NCBI RefSeq assembly: GCF_000190575.1
Contig: NC_015164.1
Span: 3,244,501 to 3,308,500 of the forward strand
Direction: 5' to 3'
DNA from: Phocaeicola salanitronis DSM 18170
Lineage (GTDB): Bacteria; Bacteroidota; Bacteroidia; Bacteroidales; Bacteroidaceae
DNA length: 64,000 bases
Under the pieces are notes generated by a model. The model made no database searches, had not been told where the DNA came from, and was given only the letters and a program-made list of their open reading frames with translations. How positions within the stretch are numbered: position 1 is the stretch's first letter; each line of letters starts with the position of its first letter. The position numbers and the translations under genes are program-made. Shown piece by piece: positions 11,921-21,249 of the stretch.

Positions 11921-13567
11921 TTAATAGTTATACATAAGGAAAAAATTGTCAGGATGCCCATTAGGAGCAGTCTGTTTATAAATTTGTTGAAGATTATCAG
12001 TTCTCCATTCTAATAACGGGCGAAAACTTCTAGTTGACATAAACTCTCTCCCATCAGGAGCTGTAAATGTCACATTGATGCCAAAAATAAAGTTATTTTT
12101 GATACCAAATGGTGTACCTGATCCATCTTTACTGCCATATAAATAAATAGCAGGCGGAACTTCTCTTGTATCGTTATTATTTAAATTCTTAAAATGAACT
12201 TTAAAGACAGGTGCTATACGTGCATATATATCATTGTAAATATGTTCACCTTGTGCACTATAATTCATACCTCCGCTAATAGAATTTTGATTTTCTTTAT
12301 CTGTATATGAATCAGAAAATGTTCCAATTAAAGTTTCATAGTCACGTTTTAAATTTGTAATTTTATTAGATAAGTCAGGGTTAATGACTATATGGTAAAT
12401 AGGAGTAGTGCCTCCATATGTCATAAATGTTGGACTACCAGATGTAAAAACTTCTTTCTTCCTTCCTAATGTGTTAAATTGAATTGTAGGTTGTTCTTCT
12501 ACTCCCCATACACCTAAATTACCAACTTTATCTTTGTCTATACTAATAGCTATAGGAGAAAATCCTCCACCCACTATAGTTGTAATATCGCCTTTTAGTG
12601 TTACACTACCTTGTGTTGCAAATTTTAATTTATATTCTTCACCTTTTTTTTCTGAAGAAAATACTTTCTGTAAGAAATTTGCTCCAAGTTTTATTATGCT
12701 TCCAATATCAACGGATTTACTGTCTCTTTCGGAAATAGAAGAAGATAAAGTACGGGTGCTAGGAAAATTTTCCCATGCAACTTTAGATGATTCATCAGAC
12801 AAATATTTTTCTGCGTCTTTCCCAGTGCCTTTTAAAACTCCGGATTGTTTGTCTGCACCTATAGTTATTATAGATCCTTCTGAACTTGAATTATAATTGC
12901 CTGATATTTCAATGTTAGATTCAATAATACCACATGGTTCAATATATAGAGTAGCATCTTCAAAATTTGGGTCGTAAGCTAAATCAACTTCAAAGCAGTT
13001 CCATCCTTTAGTAAAAGCTTTAGAAGGATTAATTGTAATATTACTACAATAGATATCTTGTATTTTATCAGATGCATTAATGGCTTTTGCATAGAGTCCT
13101 GTAAAAGCTAATAGATTTTGAGGCTTATCTATATGTACATGCCATAATCCTGTCGTCTGATTAAAATTTTCTTCTAAATAATAGAAGACTTTGAGTGTGC
13201 CACGATATATATTATAGAAAAAAAGATAGTTAAGTCCTTTTTCTTGGTTATTCATAGAATGTGCAATAAGATTCCACCCATCTTCTTTTTTTATATCCAT
13301 GCTAAACTCATTTGGAACTGTTTTAGAAGAAATTTCAGGATTCCAAGGTGTATAAGCTGGTTCACCAGAAGGCAGTGTAATCTCTTGTACTGTTTCCCAT
13401 GATGTGTCCAATTCACTATTAGAACGGCTCTCTGTTTTACTCAATGGATATGTTATTTGATACTCCCTATTGATATTTGATTCTTTTTGTATATCTGTTG
13501 TTTCTATTTCATTGTTGCAACTACAAAAGAATAGTAGGGTGCAAAATATTGTAGTTAGTGGTTTCAT
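11921..13567 (-). CDS. Unknown AT-rich lipoprotein of PUL1
   Basis: A 548-residue protein I do not recognise. It has a lipoprotein signal (MKPLTTIFCTLLFFCSC, then NNEIETTD); acidic residues after the cysteine suggest surface export. The N-terminal ~150 residues hold LPSGEPAYTPWNPE and a beta-rich block (YLFFYNIYRGTLKVFYYLEE); the middle (270-310) is serine-rich and probably helical; the C-terminus is beta-rich with an aromatic ending. The DNA is visibly more AT-rich than the adjacent GH2 and LysO genes. It occupies the slot directly after susD, where surface glycan-binding proteins normally sit, so a substrate-binding role is a reasonable guess. I see no carbohydrate-binding module, hydrolase motif or MACPF signature. 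Confidence 0.7.
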   Translation of the reverse strand: MKPLTTIFCTLLFFCSCNNEIETTDIQKESNINREYQITYPLSKTESRSNSELDTSWETVQEITLPSGEPAYTPWNPEISSKTVPNEFSMDIKKEDGWNLIAHSMNNQEKGLNYLFFYNIYRGTLKVFYYLEENFNQTTGLWHVHIDKPQNLLAFTGLYAKAINASDKIQDIYCSNITINPSKAFTKGWNCFEVDLAYDPNFEDATLYIEPCGIIESNIEISGNYNSSSEGSIITIGADKQSGVLKGTGKDAEKYLSDESSKVAWENFPSTRTLSSSISERDSKSVDIGSIIKLGANFLQKVFSSEKKGEEYKLKFATQGSVTLKGDITTIVGGGFSPIAISIDKDKVGNLGVWGVEEQPTIQFNTLGRKKEVFTSGSPTFMTYGGTTPIYHIVINPDLSNKITNLKRDYETLIGTFSDSYTDKENQNSISGGMNYSAQGEHIYNDIYARIAPVFKVHFKNLNNNDTREVPPAIYLYGSKDGSGTPFGIKNNFIFGINVTFTAPDGREFMSTRSFRPLLEWRTDNLQQIYKQTAPNGHPDNFFLMYNY

Positions 13568-13660
13568 GCGTAAATATTTTTAATGTTAAATATTGAAAAC
13601 AGCAGGAGCAATAGTGGCTAGCATTTTATGCGATCCTGCTGTTCATTTGTTGTTTAGTTT

Positions 13661-15193
13661 TTAATTTACATCATTATTGCTTTGGCTTTCCATTAATGGT
13701 ATGGGTAAGAATTGGTCTTCACTGATGTTGAAATTACTTCTATCATCAGTTTTCATGGCTTCTTCCAGTTTGCCCCAACGGCGCAAATCATAGAAACGAT
13801 AGCACTCCATTGAAAACTCTACTAAACGTTCGTGCTCGATTTGTGCTTTTACAGCTTCGTATGAGTTGCCTTCCATGGGTGGTAATTTGCCATGCACGCT
13901 TCTGATTTCATTGATTAAGTTAATGGCTTCAGTACGTCCGGCTTCTGTCCCTTGTTCGTTAAGGGCTTCAGCTTTCATCAGCATGACATTGGCATACCGC
14001 ATTAAGGGTACATTGGTATAGACTGATGATTGGGCAAATTCTTCATACGTAGACGGCATTAGTTTTTTGAAGCAATAAGCCGTTTTAGAGCCGCTGGGGA
14101 AACAATCTGCATAGTTGTATTCTCCGAAGATGGAATTATCAGCTGCATAATATGCATCGTCAAATATCATCGAAGCGTAAGCACGGGCATCATATTGCGT
14201 ATTGTTGTTGGCAATTTTTCCTTCTTTCAAGAATTCATTGTACATCATTGGACTGACTCTGATTTCATCCCAACCTCCCATGGAAGGAGCTGCTACCCAA
14301 TAGTGCATAACGTGTTTGTGGTAAGCTCCATCGGAAGTAATATTGGTGAATTGCAGTTCAAATATAGATTCTTGGCAGTTCTTGTTCGTTCCATTAAACA
14401 TGCTTTCAAAATCAGGCTCTAATGCTGCATGTTTTACATTATTGAATGCGGCAATGGCTTGACTTAAATAGGTGTCTTTCTTGTCTGTCTCTTCGTATGC
14501 ACGAGTTAAGTACGACCAGCCTAAGTAAGCGTATGCTACGTCTTTTGTTACACGTCCTGTTTCAGTTGAAGGACGAGTCTCAGGAAGCAGATTTGCGGCT
14601 TTTTCAAGTTCGGTGCAAATGAAGTCCCAGCAATCAATACGCGGACTGATGGCTTTGTGTACTTGTTCTTCACTGGTTAGGTATTCGTCTCGGATAATGA
14701 TGTCTTCCCAATTCAAAATGAGTTTGAAGTGATAATAAGCTCTTAAGAAAACGGCTTCTCCCATTAAATGGTTATAGTCTTCATCACTCATTTTTTCTCC
14801 GGAAGTTTGTACTTTATCGATACCGAAAATCACGTTGTTTGCATAGTTGATACCGTTGTAGTTATTCATCCAGTATTCCTTGGTCGTGGCATTTTCGTTG
14901 GTGTATGTATACTCATATAGGTCTTTCATGTCCGGATAGTTGTTGATGTCATCGCCTATAGCTACATCGTCACCACGGAAAGTTTCTACCGGATATTTGT
15001 GTTCGGCAAAACCGTAATTAGAAGTACGGTTTTCCAATTGGCCATATACAGCGGAAAGTCCGGCTTCAACGTCTGACTTGTCTCTCCAGTAAATTTCGGT
15101 GGAGAAATCAGGCGATTCAACTGTCAGAAAGTCATCGCATCCAGCAAATGCAAATGTCAATGCTAATGATGCCATATATAATATCTTTTTCAT
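13661..15193 (-). CDS. SusD/RagB family outer-membrane lipoprotein (PUL1)
   Basis: A 510-residue SusD-type protein: lipobox FAGC with C19, then the typical DDFLTVESPDFSTEIYWRDKSDVEAGLSAVYGQL start, TPR-like helices, and the C-terminal signature (VRHERLVEF-type motif here IEHERLVEFSMECYRFYDLRRWGKLEEA). SusD proteins cap the SusC barrel and bind the glycan at the cell surface. It lies 23 bases after susC on the same strand, as in nearly all PULs. The ligand cannot be read from sequence. Confidence 0.93.
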   Translation of the reverse strand: MKKILYMASLALTFAFAGCDDFLTVESPDFSTEIYWRDKSDVEAGLSAVYGQLENRTSNYGFAEHKYPVETFRGDDVAIGDDINNYPDMKDLYEYTYTNENATTKEYWMNNYNGINYANNVIFGIDKVQTSGEKMSDEDYNHLMGEAVFLRAYYHFKLILNWEDIIIRDEYLTSEEQVHKAISPRIDCWDFICTELEKAANLLPETRPSTETGRVTKDVAYAYLGWSYLTRAYEETDKKDTYLSQAIAAFNNVKHAALEPDFESMFNGTNKNCQESIFELQFTNITSDGAYHKHVMHYWVAAPSMGGWDEIRVSPMMYNEFLKEGKIANNNTQYDARAYASMIFDDAYYAADNSIFGEYNYADCFPSGSKTAYCFKKLMPSTYEEFAQSSVYTNVPLMRYANVMLMKAEALNEQGTEAGRTEAINLINEIRSVHGKLPPMEGNSYEAVKAQIEHERLVEFSMECYRFYDLRRWGKLEEAMKTDDRSNFNISEDQFLPIPLMESQSNNDVN

Positions 15194-15216
15194 CTTGTAT
15201 GCTGTTTTATAAATGA

Positions 15217-18200
15217 TTAGAATGTTACTTGTAAACCTACTACATAGGAACGTGTGAACGGATAAACGAACGAATCTACACCTGTATTCAAGATGGAAGA
15301 TGAGAATTCCGGATCGTTGCCTGAATAGTTAGTGATGGTAAACAGGTTCTCTCCGCTTACATACAGACGGCATCTTTCGATGTATAGCTTTTTCATCCAG
15401 TCAGTTGGGAAAGTATATCCCAATTGCAGTTGGCGCATACGGACGAAGTTTCCGTTTTCCAAATAACGGGTTGACTCGCGTGTGTTGTTGTTCGGGTCTC
15501 CTAATACGGCTCTCGGCATATCTGTATTTGTGTTATCCGGGGTCCATGCATCCAAGGTCGTTGTCAATTGGTTTGCTCCTGCATCCATGCCTTCTGTATA
15601 AATGCGGTTGGCATTGTATAGCTTGTGTCCCCAAGCGCTTCCCAATTGGAAAGAAAGGTCGAAGCCTTTATATGAACCGCTGAATGAGAGGTTCGCTTCT
15701 ACTTTGGGAATACCGGAACCGCTGTAGACTTTATCTTTTGCATCGAGTACGCCGTCACCGTTTATGTCTTTGAAACGGATATCACCGCCTTTTGCATTGG
15801 GTTGAATGCCTGCCCATTCTTTATTTCCGTTAGCATCCGTAATCCAAGTACCATGTTCCTTATTATAAGCTTCAGCTTCTGCATCACTTTGGAATAAACC
15901 GTCTGTTTGATACAAGAAGAAGGCGCCTACTGGATAGCCTTCCAGTGTTTGGGTGGCAAAGTGTCCGGCATCTTTAAGTGCTGATCCGTATAAAACTTGG
16001 TTCGGGTCTGCCTTAATCATTTCGTTGCTGATAGTAGACAGGTTGAATCCGATGTTATAGTCGAATCCGCCAACATTGTTTGCGTAATTTAATTCCAATT
16101 CGAATCCGCTATTGCGCATCTTGCCTACATTTACAGTCGGGTTATAAATACCAGCTGAGGGTGGCATAACCTTTTCTATCAAAAGATCGGTAGTCGTATT
16201 GTAGTAATAGTTGATTGTACCGGTCAGATGATTGCTGAAAAGACCAAAGTCGAAACCGATGTTTTTTGTATCTGTCGTTTCCCAACGGAGGTCATCATTG
16301 ACTAAGTATAGGTTTGACATACCCGGCCAAGGCATACCTCCTTGTATGTAACTCATCCATTGCGTGTTGTCTTGTGTCATGGTGGGGGCGTAATAATAGC
16401 CTAAAGCATTCTCATTACCTAAGCGTCCCCAGCTTGCACGGAATTTCAAGTTGCTGATGATTGTGTTCTTGGGGAAGAAATCTTCTTCACTGATTCTCCA
16501 ACCGACTGCTACCGAAGGGAATACACCCCAACGGTTGTTTTTGCCGAATTTAGACGAACCGTCTGCACGTACAGTGGCTTGCAAAAGATAACGGTCGTTA
16601 AAAGAGTAATTTAAACGTCCGAAGAAAGATGCACGGTTGTAGTTGTAGAATGTACCGCTACCGCTGAATGTTCCTCCAATACCGGCATTGATAGTAGGAT
16701 TGTGCGGATCGAAGAATCCAGCAGGTTCATCATTAGAGTTCTTTCCTTCTACACCGACAGAACTTTCATCGTTTCGGTAAGCAATGATAGAGCTACCTAC
16801 CATGGCTGTAACCGAGTGTTTATCAAAATCTTTCATGAAAGTCAATACATTCTCAAATGTATGAGAATAGAAATAAGAGTTGCTTTCTGAATTTGATGGG
16901 AACTTAACCGCTCCTTGAATGTTGGATGTATAGGCTTCTGTATGTGATCTTGTGACTGAATAATAACCGTTGTATTGATAGGTTGTTTTAAATGTCAGCC
17001 AAGGTGCTAAATGGATTCCTAAACCTATGTTACCGGTAATATCATAACCATTTGTTTTTTCTTGATTGAAATGTTGGTCTGCCATGATATTATTGTAAGT
17101 AGGGAATGTATAAGTTTGGTTTCCTACCGTCATTTGTGTAAGGCCATAGCCCGATGGTTGGTTTTCATCATATACAGGCACCAAAGGAGTGATAGAGTAC
17201 ATCTGTCTCAAAGAATATTGAGGCTGTTGGTTTTGTGTAGCCTTGAAATTCAATGTAGCGTCAAAATCGAAAATGTATTTAGACATATTTACTTTCAGAC
17301 GGGCATTGTCTTGTACGTATTCATTGCCTAAGAAAATACCTTCTTCATCAGCGTGACCGTATGACAAAGAGTAGCTTGCGTTTTCAGATCCTCCGGTTAC
17401 ATTGACATAATAGTTTTGAGACATAGCGTTGCGCAAAGCTTGGTCTTGCCAGTCTGTGTTATATCCGGTGGGGTTTTTCAGACTTCCGTCAGAATTTTTA
17501 ATGATGTAATTAGGCAAAGCTTCTCCAGCATTTTCATACATCATATCTGTTACTTTCAACCAACCGTCAGCATCCAACATTTCATTTGTTTTAGCAGCAC
17601 TATTGAAAGTCAGGTAAGTGTTGAATGTGACTTTTGTTTCTCCTTTCTTACCGTTTTTGGTCGTTACCAAGATTACACCATTGGCAGCCACAGAACCATA
17701 GATAGCAGCTGCGGCACCGTCTTTCAAGATTTCCATGGATTCGATATCTTGCGGGTTGATAGCGTTGATGTCGCCCGGATAACCGTCAATGATATAAAGC
17801 GGTTCATTATCACCCATTGTCTTGATACCACGGATTTTTACAGAAATGCCTGCGCCTGCGTTACCTCCCGATTTCAATACGCTTACACCGGCAACTTTGC
17901 CTTGTAAGGCTTCGGTAGGGCTGGTAGTGGCACGTTTCAGCAATTCATCTGATTTAACCGATGAAATCGCTCCGGTCATGTCGCTCTTCTTCATCGTACC
18001 GTAACCGATAACGACTACTTCGTCCAGTATTTCGGTGTCTTCTGCCAAAGTCACATTAAACGAAGTCTGGTTGTTGATTGGAATTTCCTGGGTTTTGAAC
18101 CCGACATAAGAGATTACCAACGTGCCCGTAGGCGATACATTTAAGGTAAAGTTACCGTCTATGTCTGTAATGACACCGTTGGTTGTTCCTTTTTCCAGTA

Positions 18201-18342
18201 CGCTTGCTCCGATAACGGTCATGCCTGAGCCGTCGAGTACTGTACCTTTCACTTGAATGGTCTGCGCGAATCCCGCTGCCGGGAGCAGTAAAGCCAGCAA
18301 GAATATCCATTGCCATGCTTTCAAATGATTCCTTTCTTTCAT
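15217..18342 (-). CDS. SusC/RagA TonB-dependent outer-membrane transporter (PUL1)
   Basis: A 1041-residue SusC-like protein: signal peptide ending GFAQ (about residue 26), carboxypeptidase-regulatory-like domain (KGTVLDGSGMTVIGASVLEKGTTNGVITDIDGNF), the LDEVVVIGYGTMKKSDMTGAISSV motif, a plug domain (~115-230, YIIDGYPGDINAINPQDIESMEILKDGAAAAIYG) and a beta-barrel ending in V-V-G-L-Q-V-T-F with a terminal phenylalanine. It imports oligosaccharides with energy from TonB-ExbBD. It is the first gene of PUL1; about 660 bases of non-coding DNA precede it. Confidence 0.95.
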   Translation of the reverse strand: MKERNHLKAWQWIFLLALLLPAAGFAQTIQVKGTVLDGSGMTVIGASVLEKGTTNGVITDIDGNFTLNVSPTGTLVISYVGFKTQEIPINNQTSFNVTLAEDTEILDEVVVIGYGTMKKSDMTGAISSVKSDELLKRATTSPTEALQGKVAGVSVLKSGGNAGAGISVKIRGIKTMGDNEPLYIIDGYPGDINAINPQDIESMEILKDGAAAAIYGSVAANGVILVTTKNGKKGETKVTFNTYLTFNSAAKTNEMLDADGWLKVTDMMYENAGEALPNYIIKNSDGSLKNPTGYNTDWQDQALRNAMSQNYYVNVTGGSENASYSLSYGHADEEGIFLGNEYVQDNARLKVNMSKYIFDFDATLNFKATQNQQPQYSLRQMYSITPLVPVYDENQPSGYGLTQMTVGNQTYTFPTYNNIMADQHFNQEKTNGYDITGNIGLGIHLAPWLTFKTTYQYNGYYSVTRSHTEAYTSNIQGAVKFPSNSESNSYFYSHTFENVLTFMKDFDKHSVTAMVGSSIIAYRNDESSVGVEGKNSNDEPAGFFDPHNPTINAGIGGTFSGSGTFYNYNRASFFGRLNYSFNDRYLLQATVRADGSSKFGKNNRWGVFPSVAVGWRISEEDFFPKNTIISNLKFRASWGRLGNENALGYYYAPTMTQDNTQWMSYIQGGMPWPGMSNLYLVNDDLRWETTDTKNIGFDFGLFSNHLTGTINYYYNTTTDLLIEKVMPPSAGIYNPTVNVGKMRNSGFELELNYANNVGGFDYNIGFNLSTISNEMIKADPNQVLYGSALKDAGHFATQTLEGYPVGAFFLYQTDGLFQSDAEAEAYNKEHGTWITDANGNKEWAGIQPNAKGGDIRFKDINGDGVLDAKDKVYSGSGIPKVEANLSFSGSYKGFDLSFQLGSAWGHKLYNANRIYTEGMDAGANQLTTTLDAWTPDNTNTDMPRAVLGDPNNNTRESTRYLENGNFVRMRQLQLGYTFPTDWMKKLYIERCRLYVSGENLFTITNYSGNDPEFSSSILNTGVDSFVYPFTRSYVVGLQVTF

Positions 18343-18560
18343 TGTGTTTTTGGTTTATATTAAGGTTTAAATTGTGCCTTGTGTTTTTTTGTTTGGCTGG
18401 ACAAATATACAAATCGTGCATGTAAGGAATAATTTTTACTGGCTATAAAGTGTCTACAAATCTGGAATTTGACTGATATTTATATCTACATAATATTTCA
18501 TAATATGTTGATAATTAACCTATACAAGACTTATTCTGTATCTACAAATCTATATTTCAT
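18343..18560 (-). promoter_or_regulatory. Upstream region of PUL1 susC with candidate -7 box
   Basis: On the minus strand TATATTTG (plus 18402-18409) matches the Bacteroidales -7 consensus TAnnTTTG, about 60 bases upstream of the susC start. No convincing -33 TTTG is at the usual distance. Further upstream TCTACAAATCT occurs twice (18453-18463 and 18541-18551), with TCTACA again at 18485; these could be operator half-sites, but the spacing is irregular. Confidence 0.4.
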
Positions 18561-18776
18561 TTATATTTCGGTCAGGTGAGGAAGATAAAGGTTGCGGCAG
18601 AGATTCATTCATATTCAATAATCTCTTATTGGATGTAGAGACGATGTGCACATCGTTTTCGGGACATGCAGGAGCAAAATCCAAGAAACAGTTCCTGGCA
18701 ACCCCTTTTCCAGGTAATATCATTGCAAGACGCAGCCGGTTGCGGAAGCCGGCGGATATAGGTGCGGCGGCAAGCG
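18561..18776. repeat. Palindrome-rich intergenic stretch, no gene
   Basis: It contains a perfect 14-bp palindrome CGATGTGCACATCG at 18642-18655 preceded by TGTAGAGA, resembling the TGTAGGGGCG palindrome at 26490, and a GCCGG...CCGGC dyad near 18735-18752. Open frames here are short and unconvincing. Confidence 0.5.
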
Positions 18777-18926
18777 CATATAGCTGCATCCGCTGTAAGA
18801 TTATTAATCTTCAGGCTGCAAGATTATTAATCTTACAAGCGGAAGATTATTAATCTTACACCAGACGAAGCTATCTGCGTTGAAGCAAGAAGATAATAAC
18901 GGTAACCTTTTAACTAATCTGAGTAT
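18777..18926. repeat. Triple-dyad array 1 (23-bp period)
   Basis: Three identical 15-bp dyads AAGATTATTAATCTT at 18797-18811, 18820-18834 and 18843-18857, separated by 8-bp spacers, giving an exact 23-bp period. The surrounding 150 bp (from CATATAGCT to CTGAGTAT) is nearly identical, in inverted orientation, to 52186-52335. A third array of the same design lies at 57292-57352 with different dyad arms. No open frame runs through it. The function is unknown. Confidence 0.85.
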
Positions 18927-19005
18927 GGTTTATACCATGCATGGTTGGGTCATGTGGCATATACAACATACACGAATCTGTATTGTGCAGGATATAAGGG
19001 AAGAA

Positions 19006-20658
19006 TCAGATGCTTTGGATGTATTGGATTAAATCGTCTTCTCCGGAAAGCCCTAATGACTTGCGCAGGCGGTAGCGGTTCATGTTGATGGTCTTGGGCG
19101 TGTTGCCGGTCAGCATGGCGATTTCTTTGGTCGAAAGGTTTACACGCAGCAGGCTGGCAAGGTGTTTTTCGCCTTGTGTCAGGTTGGGATGCCGTTCCGT
19201 CAGGTGTGCCAGAAACTCCTGGCTTTTCTCATCGATGGTTTGCAGAGTCGTGCTGTTGGCTTTGTTTGTAGTCTGGTATTGTTTGATAAACGCGTTTAGT
19301 TTCTTCAGGTGGGCAATCAGTTCCGAGTGTTCCATGCGGTAGCTTTGGCGCACTTGTTCCTGGATTTTGTCGAGCAGTTCGTTGCGGCTTTGCAGGAATA
19401 CGGCAAAGTTCATGGTCTCTTGCTTGTTGGTTTCCAAAGCCTGTTGCGCGTTTTCCAAATCCGCTTTTTGTTGTTGCATTTTCAGTTTGGCTATTTCATG
19501 TTCCGATTGTTCGATGCGGTATTGGGCGTTGAGCAATTGCAGCTTTTTCTTACGCTTGTAACGCTGGAATAACAAGGTGCCGATTACGGTAAGCAGGACA
19601 ATGATGACGAGGAACGTGATGAAGTTTCGCTGGAGCGTGGCTATTTCGTATTCCTGTTGTTTCTGCCTTTCCTTTTGCTGGAGGGCGGACATTTTTTCCT
19701 GTGCGATGCGTTGCTCTACCGAGCGCAGCTTGTTGGTGTTCTGTATCTCTTTGCTCAGTTCGGTGAGGGCGGCTTGTTTTTGGTAAGCCATTTGATAGTT
19801 CCCGATGGCGTTGTAGGCTTGTGCGGCATATTCGTAATTGTCACACATCAGCCCTTTGGCGCCTACTTCGGATGCAATCCGGTAGGCGGTCTTTAAGGCA
19901 TCTATCGCTTGGGAGTATTTGCCTGCATATATGTAGAGTTTTCCCAGGTTGTTATAGTTCTCGCTTAGCGACCATTTGGCATTCAGGTTTTTGTTGATGA
20001 CAATGGCTTCGTTTATCCATTTCAGTTGTTCTTTGATATTCCCTTTGTAGAGGCACAGGTTGTTCAGATTGGCGGCAATGCGTTTCAGGTCGTGCGAAGA
20101 ACGGTTGAGTTCCAGGGCTTTTTTCAGGAACCGGTCGGCTTGCTGGTATTCATTGATGTAGGTGTGGATGATGCCCCGGTTGTTGTAGCATAAGGCAAGG
20201 TTGAGCGAGTCTTGCTCGGTCTGGAACAATGCGATGGCATCGTTGCTCAGGTCGATGGCTTTGCTATAGTCGCCCAGGTTGCAGTATCCCAGGCTCATTA
20301 GGTTGTAGATGTTTCCTCTTAGTTTGATTTCTTTGGAAGGAAGCTTAGACTCCGCTTCGTATAATGCCTGAATGCAATTGTCGAAATTCCCTAAAAGTTT
20401 CTCGGCTTGGGCATAGACGTAGAGTGCTTGAGCCTGTCCTAATGCGGAATGGATAGAATCCTGCGCGCCTAAAGTGTAGTAGACGGCAAGTTGCGGATTG
20501 GTATACAGCTCTTGTTCGGCTTTCTCCAATAACGAAATTTGGCGTTCTTTGCCGGAAGAGGCGGAAAGGGATGCCGGCAATAATAGGAAGATGCCGAATA
20601 GGAAGTAAACGTGAATCTGCGTTTTTAAGTATCTATTTAATAAGGTGTCATGTTTCAT
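19006..20658 (-). CDS. TPR membrane protein with C-terminal LuxR-type HTH (regulator)
   Basis: A 550-residue regulator: N-terminal signal/anchor (IHVYFLFGIFLLLPASLSAS), a tetratricopeptide region (about 40-330), a transmembrane helix (FITFLVIIVLLTVIGTLLF, ~350-370), a long coiled coil, and a C-terminal helix-turn-helix (TQGEKHLASLLRVNLSTKEIAMLTGNTPKTINMNRYRLRKSLG) of the LuxR/GerE type. The TPR part is probably periplasmic and the HTH cytoplasmic. I chose the ATG at 20658; the longer frame from 20706 adds 16 residues before the signal. It sits upstream of PUL1 on the same strand, but about 660 bases separate them. Whether it controls PUL1 is open. Confidence 0.82.
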   Translation of the reverse strand: MKHDTLLNRYLKTQIHVYFLFGIFLLLPASLSASSGKERQISLLEKAEQELYTNPQLAVYYTLGAQDSIHSALGQAQALYVYAQAEKLLGNFDNCIQALYEAESKLPSKEIKLRGNIYNLMSLGYCNLGDYSKAIDLSNDAIALFQTEQDSLNLALCYNNRGIIHTYINEYQQADRFLKKALELNRSSHDLKRIAANLNNLCLYKGNIKEQLKWINEAIVINKNLNAKWSLSENYNNLGKLYIYAGKYSQAIDALKTAYRIASEVGAKGLMCDNYEYAAQAYNAIGNYQMAYQKQAALTELSKEIQNTNKLRSVEQRIAQEKMSALQQKERQKQQEYEIATLQRNFITFLVIIVLLTVIGTLLFQRYKRKKKLQLLNAQYRIEQSEHEIAKLKMQQQKADLENAQQALETNKQETMNFAVFLQSRNELLDKIQEQVRQSYRMEHSELIAHLKKLNAFIKQYQTTNKANSTTLQTIDEKSQEFLAHLTERHPNLTQGEKHLASLLRVNLSTKEIAMLTGNTPKTINMNRYRLRKSLGLSGEDDLIQYIQSI

Positions 20659-20706
20659 AGCGGAAGGTATTTTCGCAAAGTTAGTAAATTTAGTTGAAGT
20701 TGCCAA

Positions 20707-21189
20707 CTATAGGATGAGCTGATAATCGATAATCCCCACCCACTTGCCGAACTTGAAGCCCGCTTCCTTGAAATGGGACACTTGGGTAAAGCCTAACCGT
20801 TCGTGAAAAAGGCAGCTGGCTTGGTTGTCTTCGGTGATGCAGGCGATGAGCGAATGGACTTCGGAGCGTCGGCATTCGTCAATCAGTTGGCGCATCAGTT
20901 GTGTTCCGATGCCTTTCCGCTCTTGTCCCGGTGCCAGATAGACCGTTGTTTCCAATGTCCGGCTGTAAGCGTCTTTCTCTTTCCAAGGGTGTGCATAGCA
21001 ATAACCGGCGATTTTCCCTTCTTCTTCGCATACGAAATACGGATGGCAGGCGGATAGGGTGGCAATCCGTTTACGCATCTCTTCTTCACCGATAGGACGG
21101 ATGTCGAAAGTGGCAGTACTGTGCGCGATATAATGATTGTAAATGTCCGCTAAAGCGTGGGCGTCTTGAAGTTCAACTTTCCGAATCAT
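20707..21189 (-). CDS. GNAT family N-acetyltransferase (phosphinothricin acetyltransferase-like)
   Basis: A 160-residue GCN5-related acetyltransferase. The acetyl-CoA loop is QERKGIGTQLM near residue 89-99, and the preceding ETTVYLAPG and following CLFHERLGF are typical of the Pat/Bar subgroup, which acetylates small amines such as phosphinothricin or methionine sulfoximine. The TATFD near residue 20 also fits that subgroup. The physiological substrate is unknown. Its stop lies about 50 bases before the start of the TPR regulator, so the two may be co-transcribed. Confidence 0.85.
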   Translation of the reverse strand: MIRKVELQDAHALADIYNHYIAHSTATFDIRPIGEEEMRKRIATLSACHPYFVCEEEGKIAGYCYAHPWKEKDAYSRTLETTVYLAPGQERKGIGTQLMRQLIDECRRSEVHSLIACITEDNQASCLFHERLGFTQVSHFKEAGFKFGKWVGIIDYQLIL

Positions 21190-21249
21190 TTCTTTTTGGC
21201 ATTTTGTTGCAAAGATAATTCTTTTTGTTTACTTTTGTTCTGAGAATGA

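Noticed and set aside
11921..13567. MACPF-type antimicrobial toxin (BSAP-like) for the AT-rich lipoprotein
   Set aside because: No MACPF signature (Y/W-G-T/S-H-F/Y) or flanking glycines in the expected positions.
18777..18926. CRISPR-like array
   Set aside because: Only three 15-bp dyads with 8-bp partly conserved spacers; far too short for CRISPR and no cas genes nearby.
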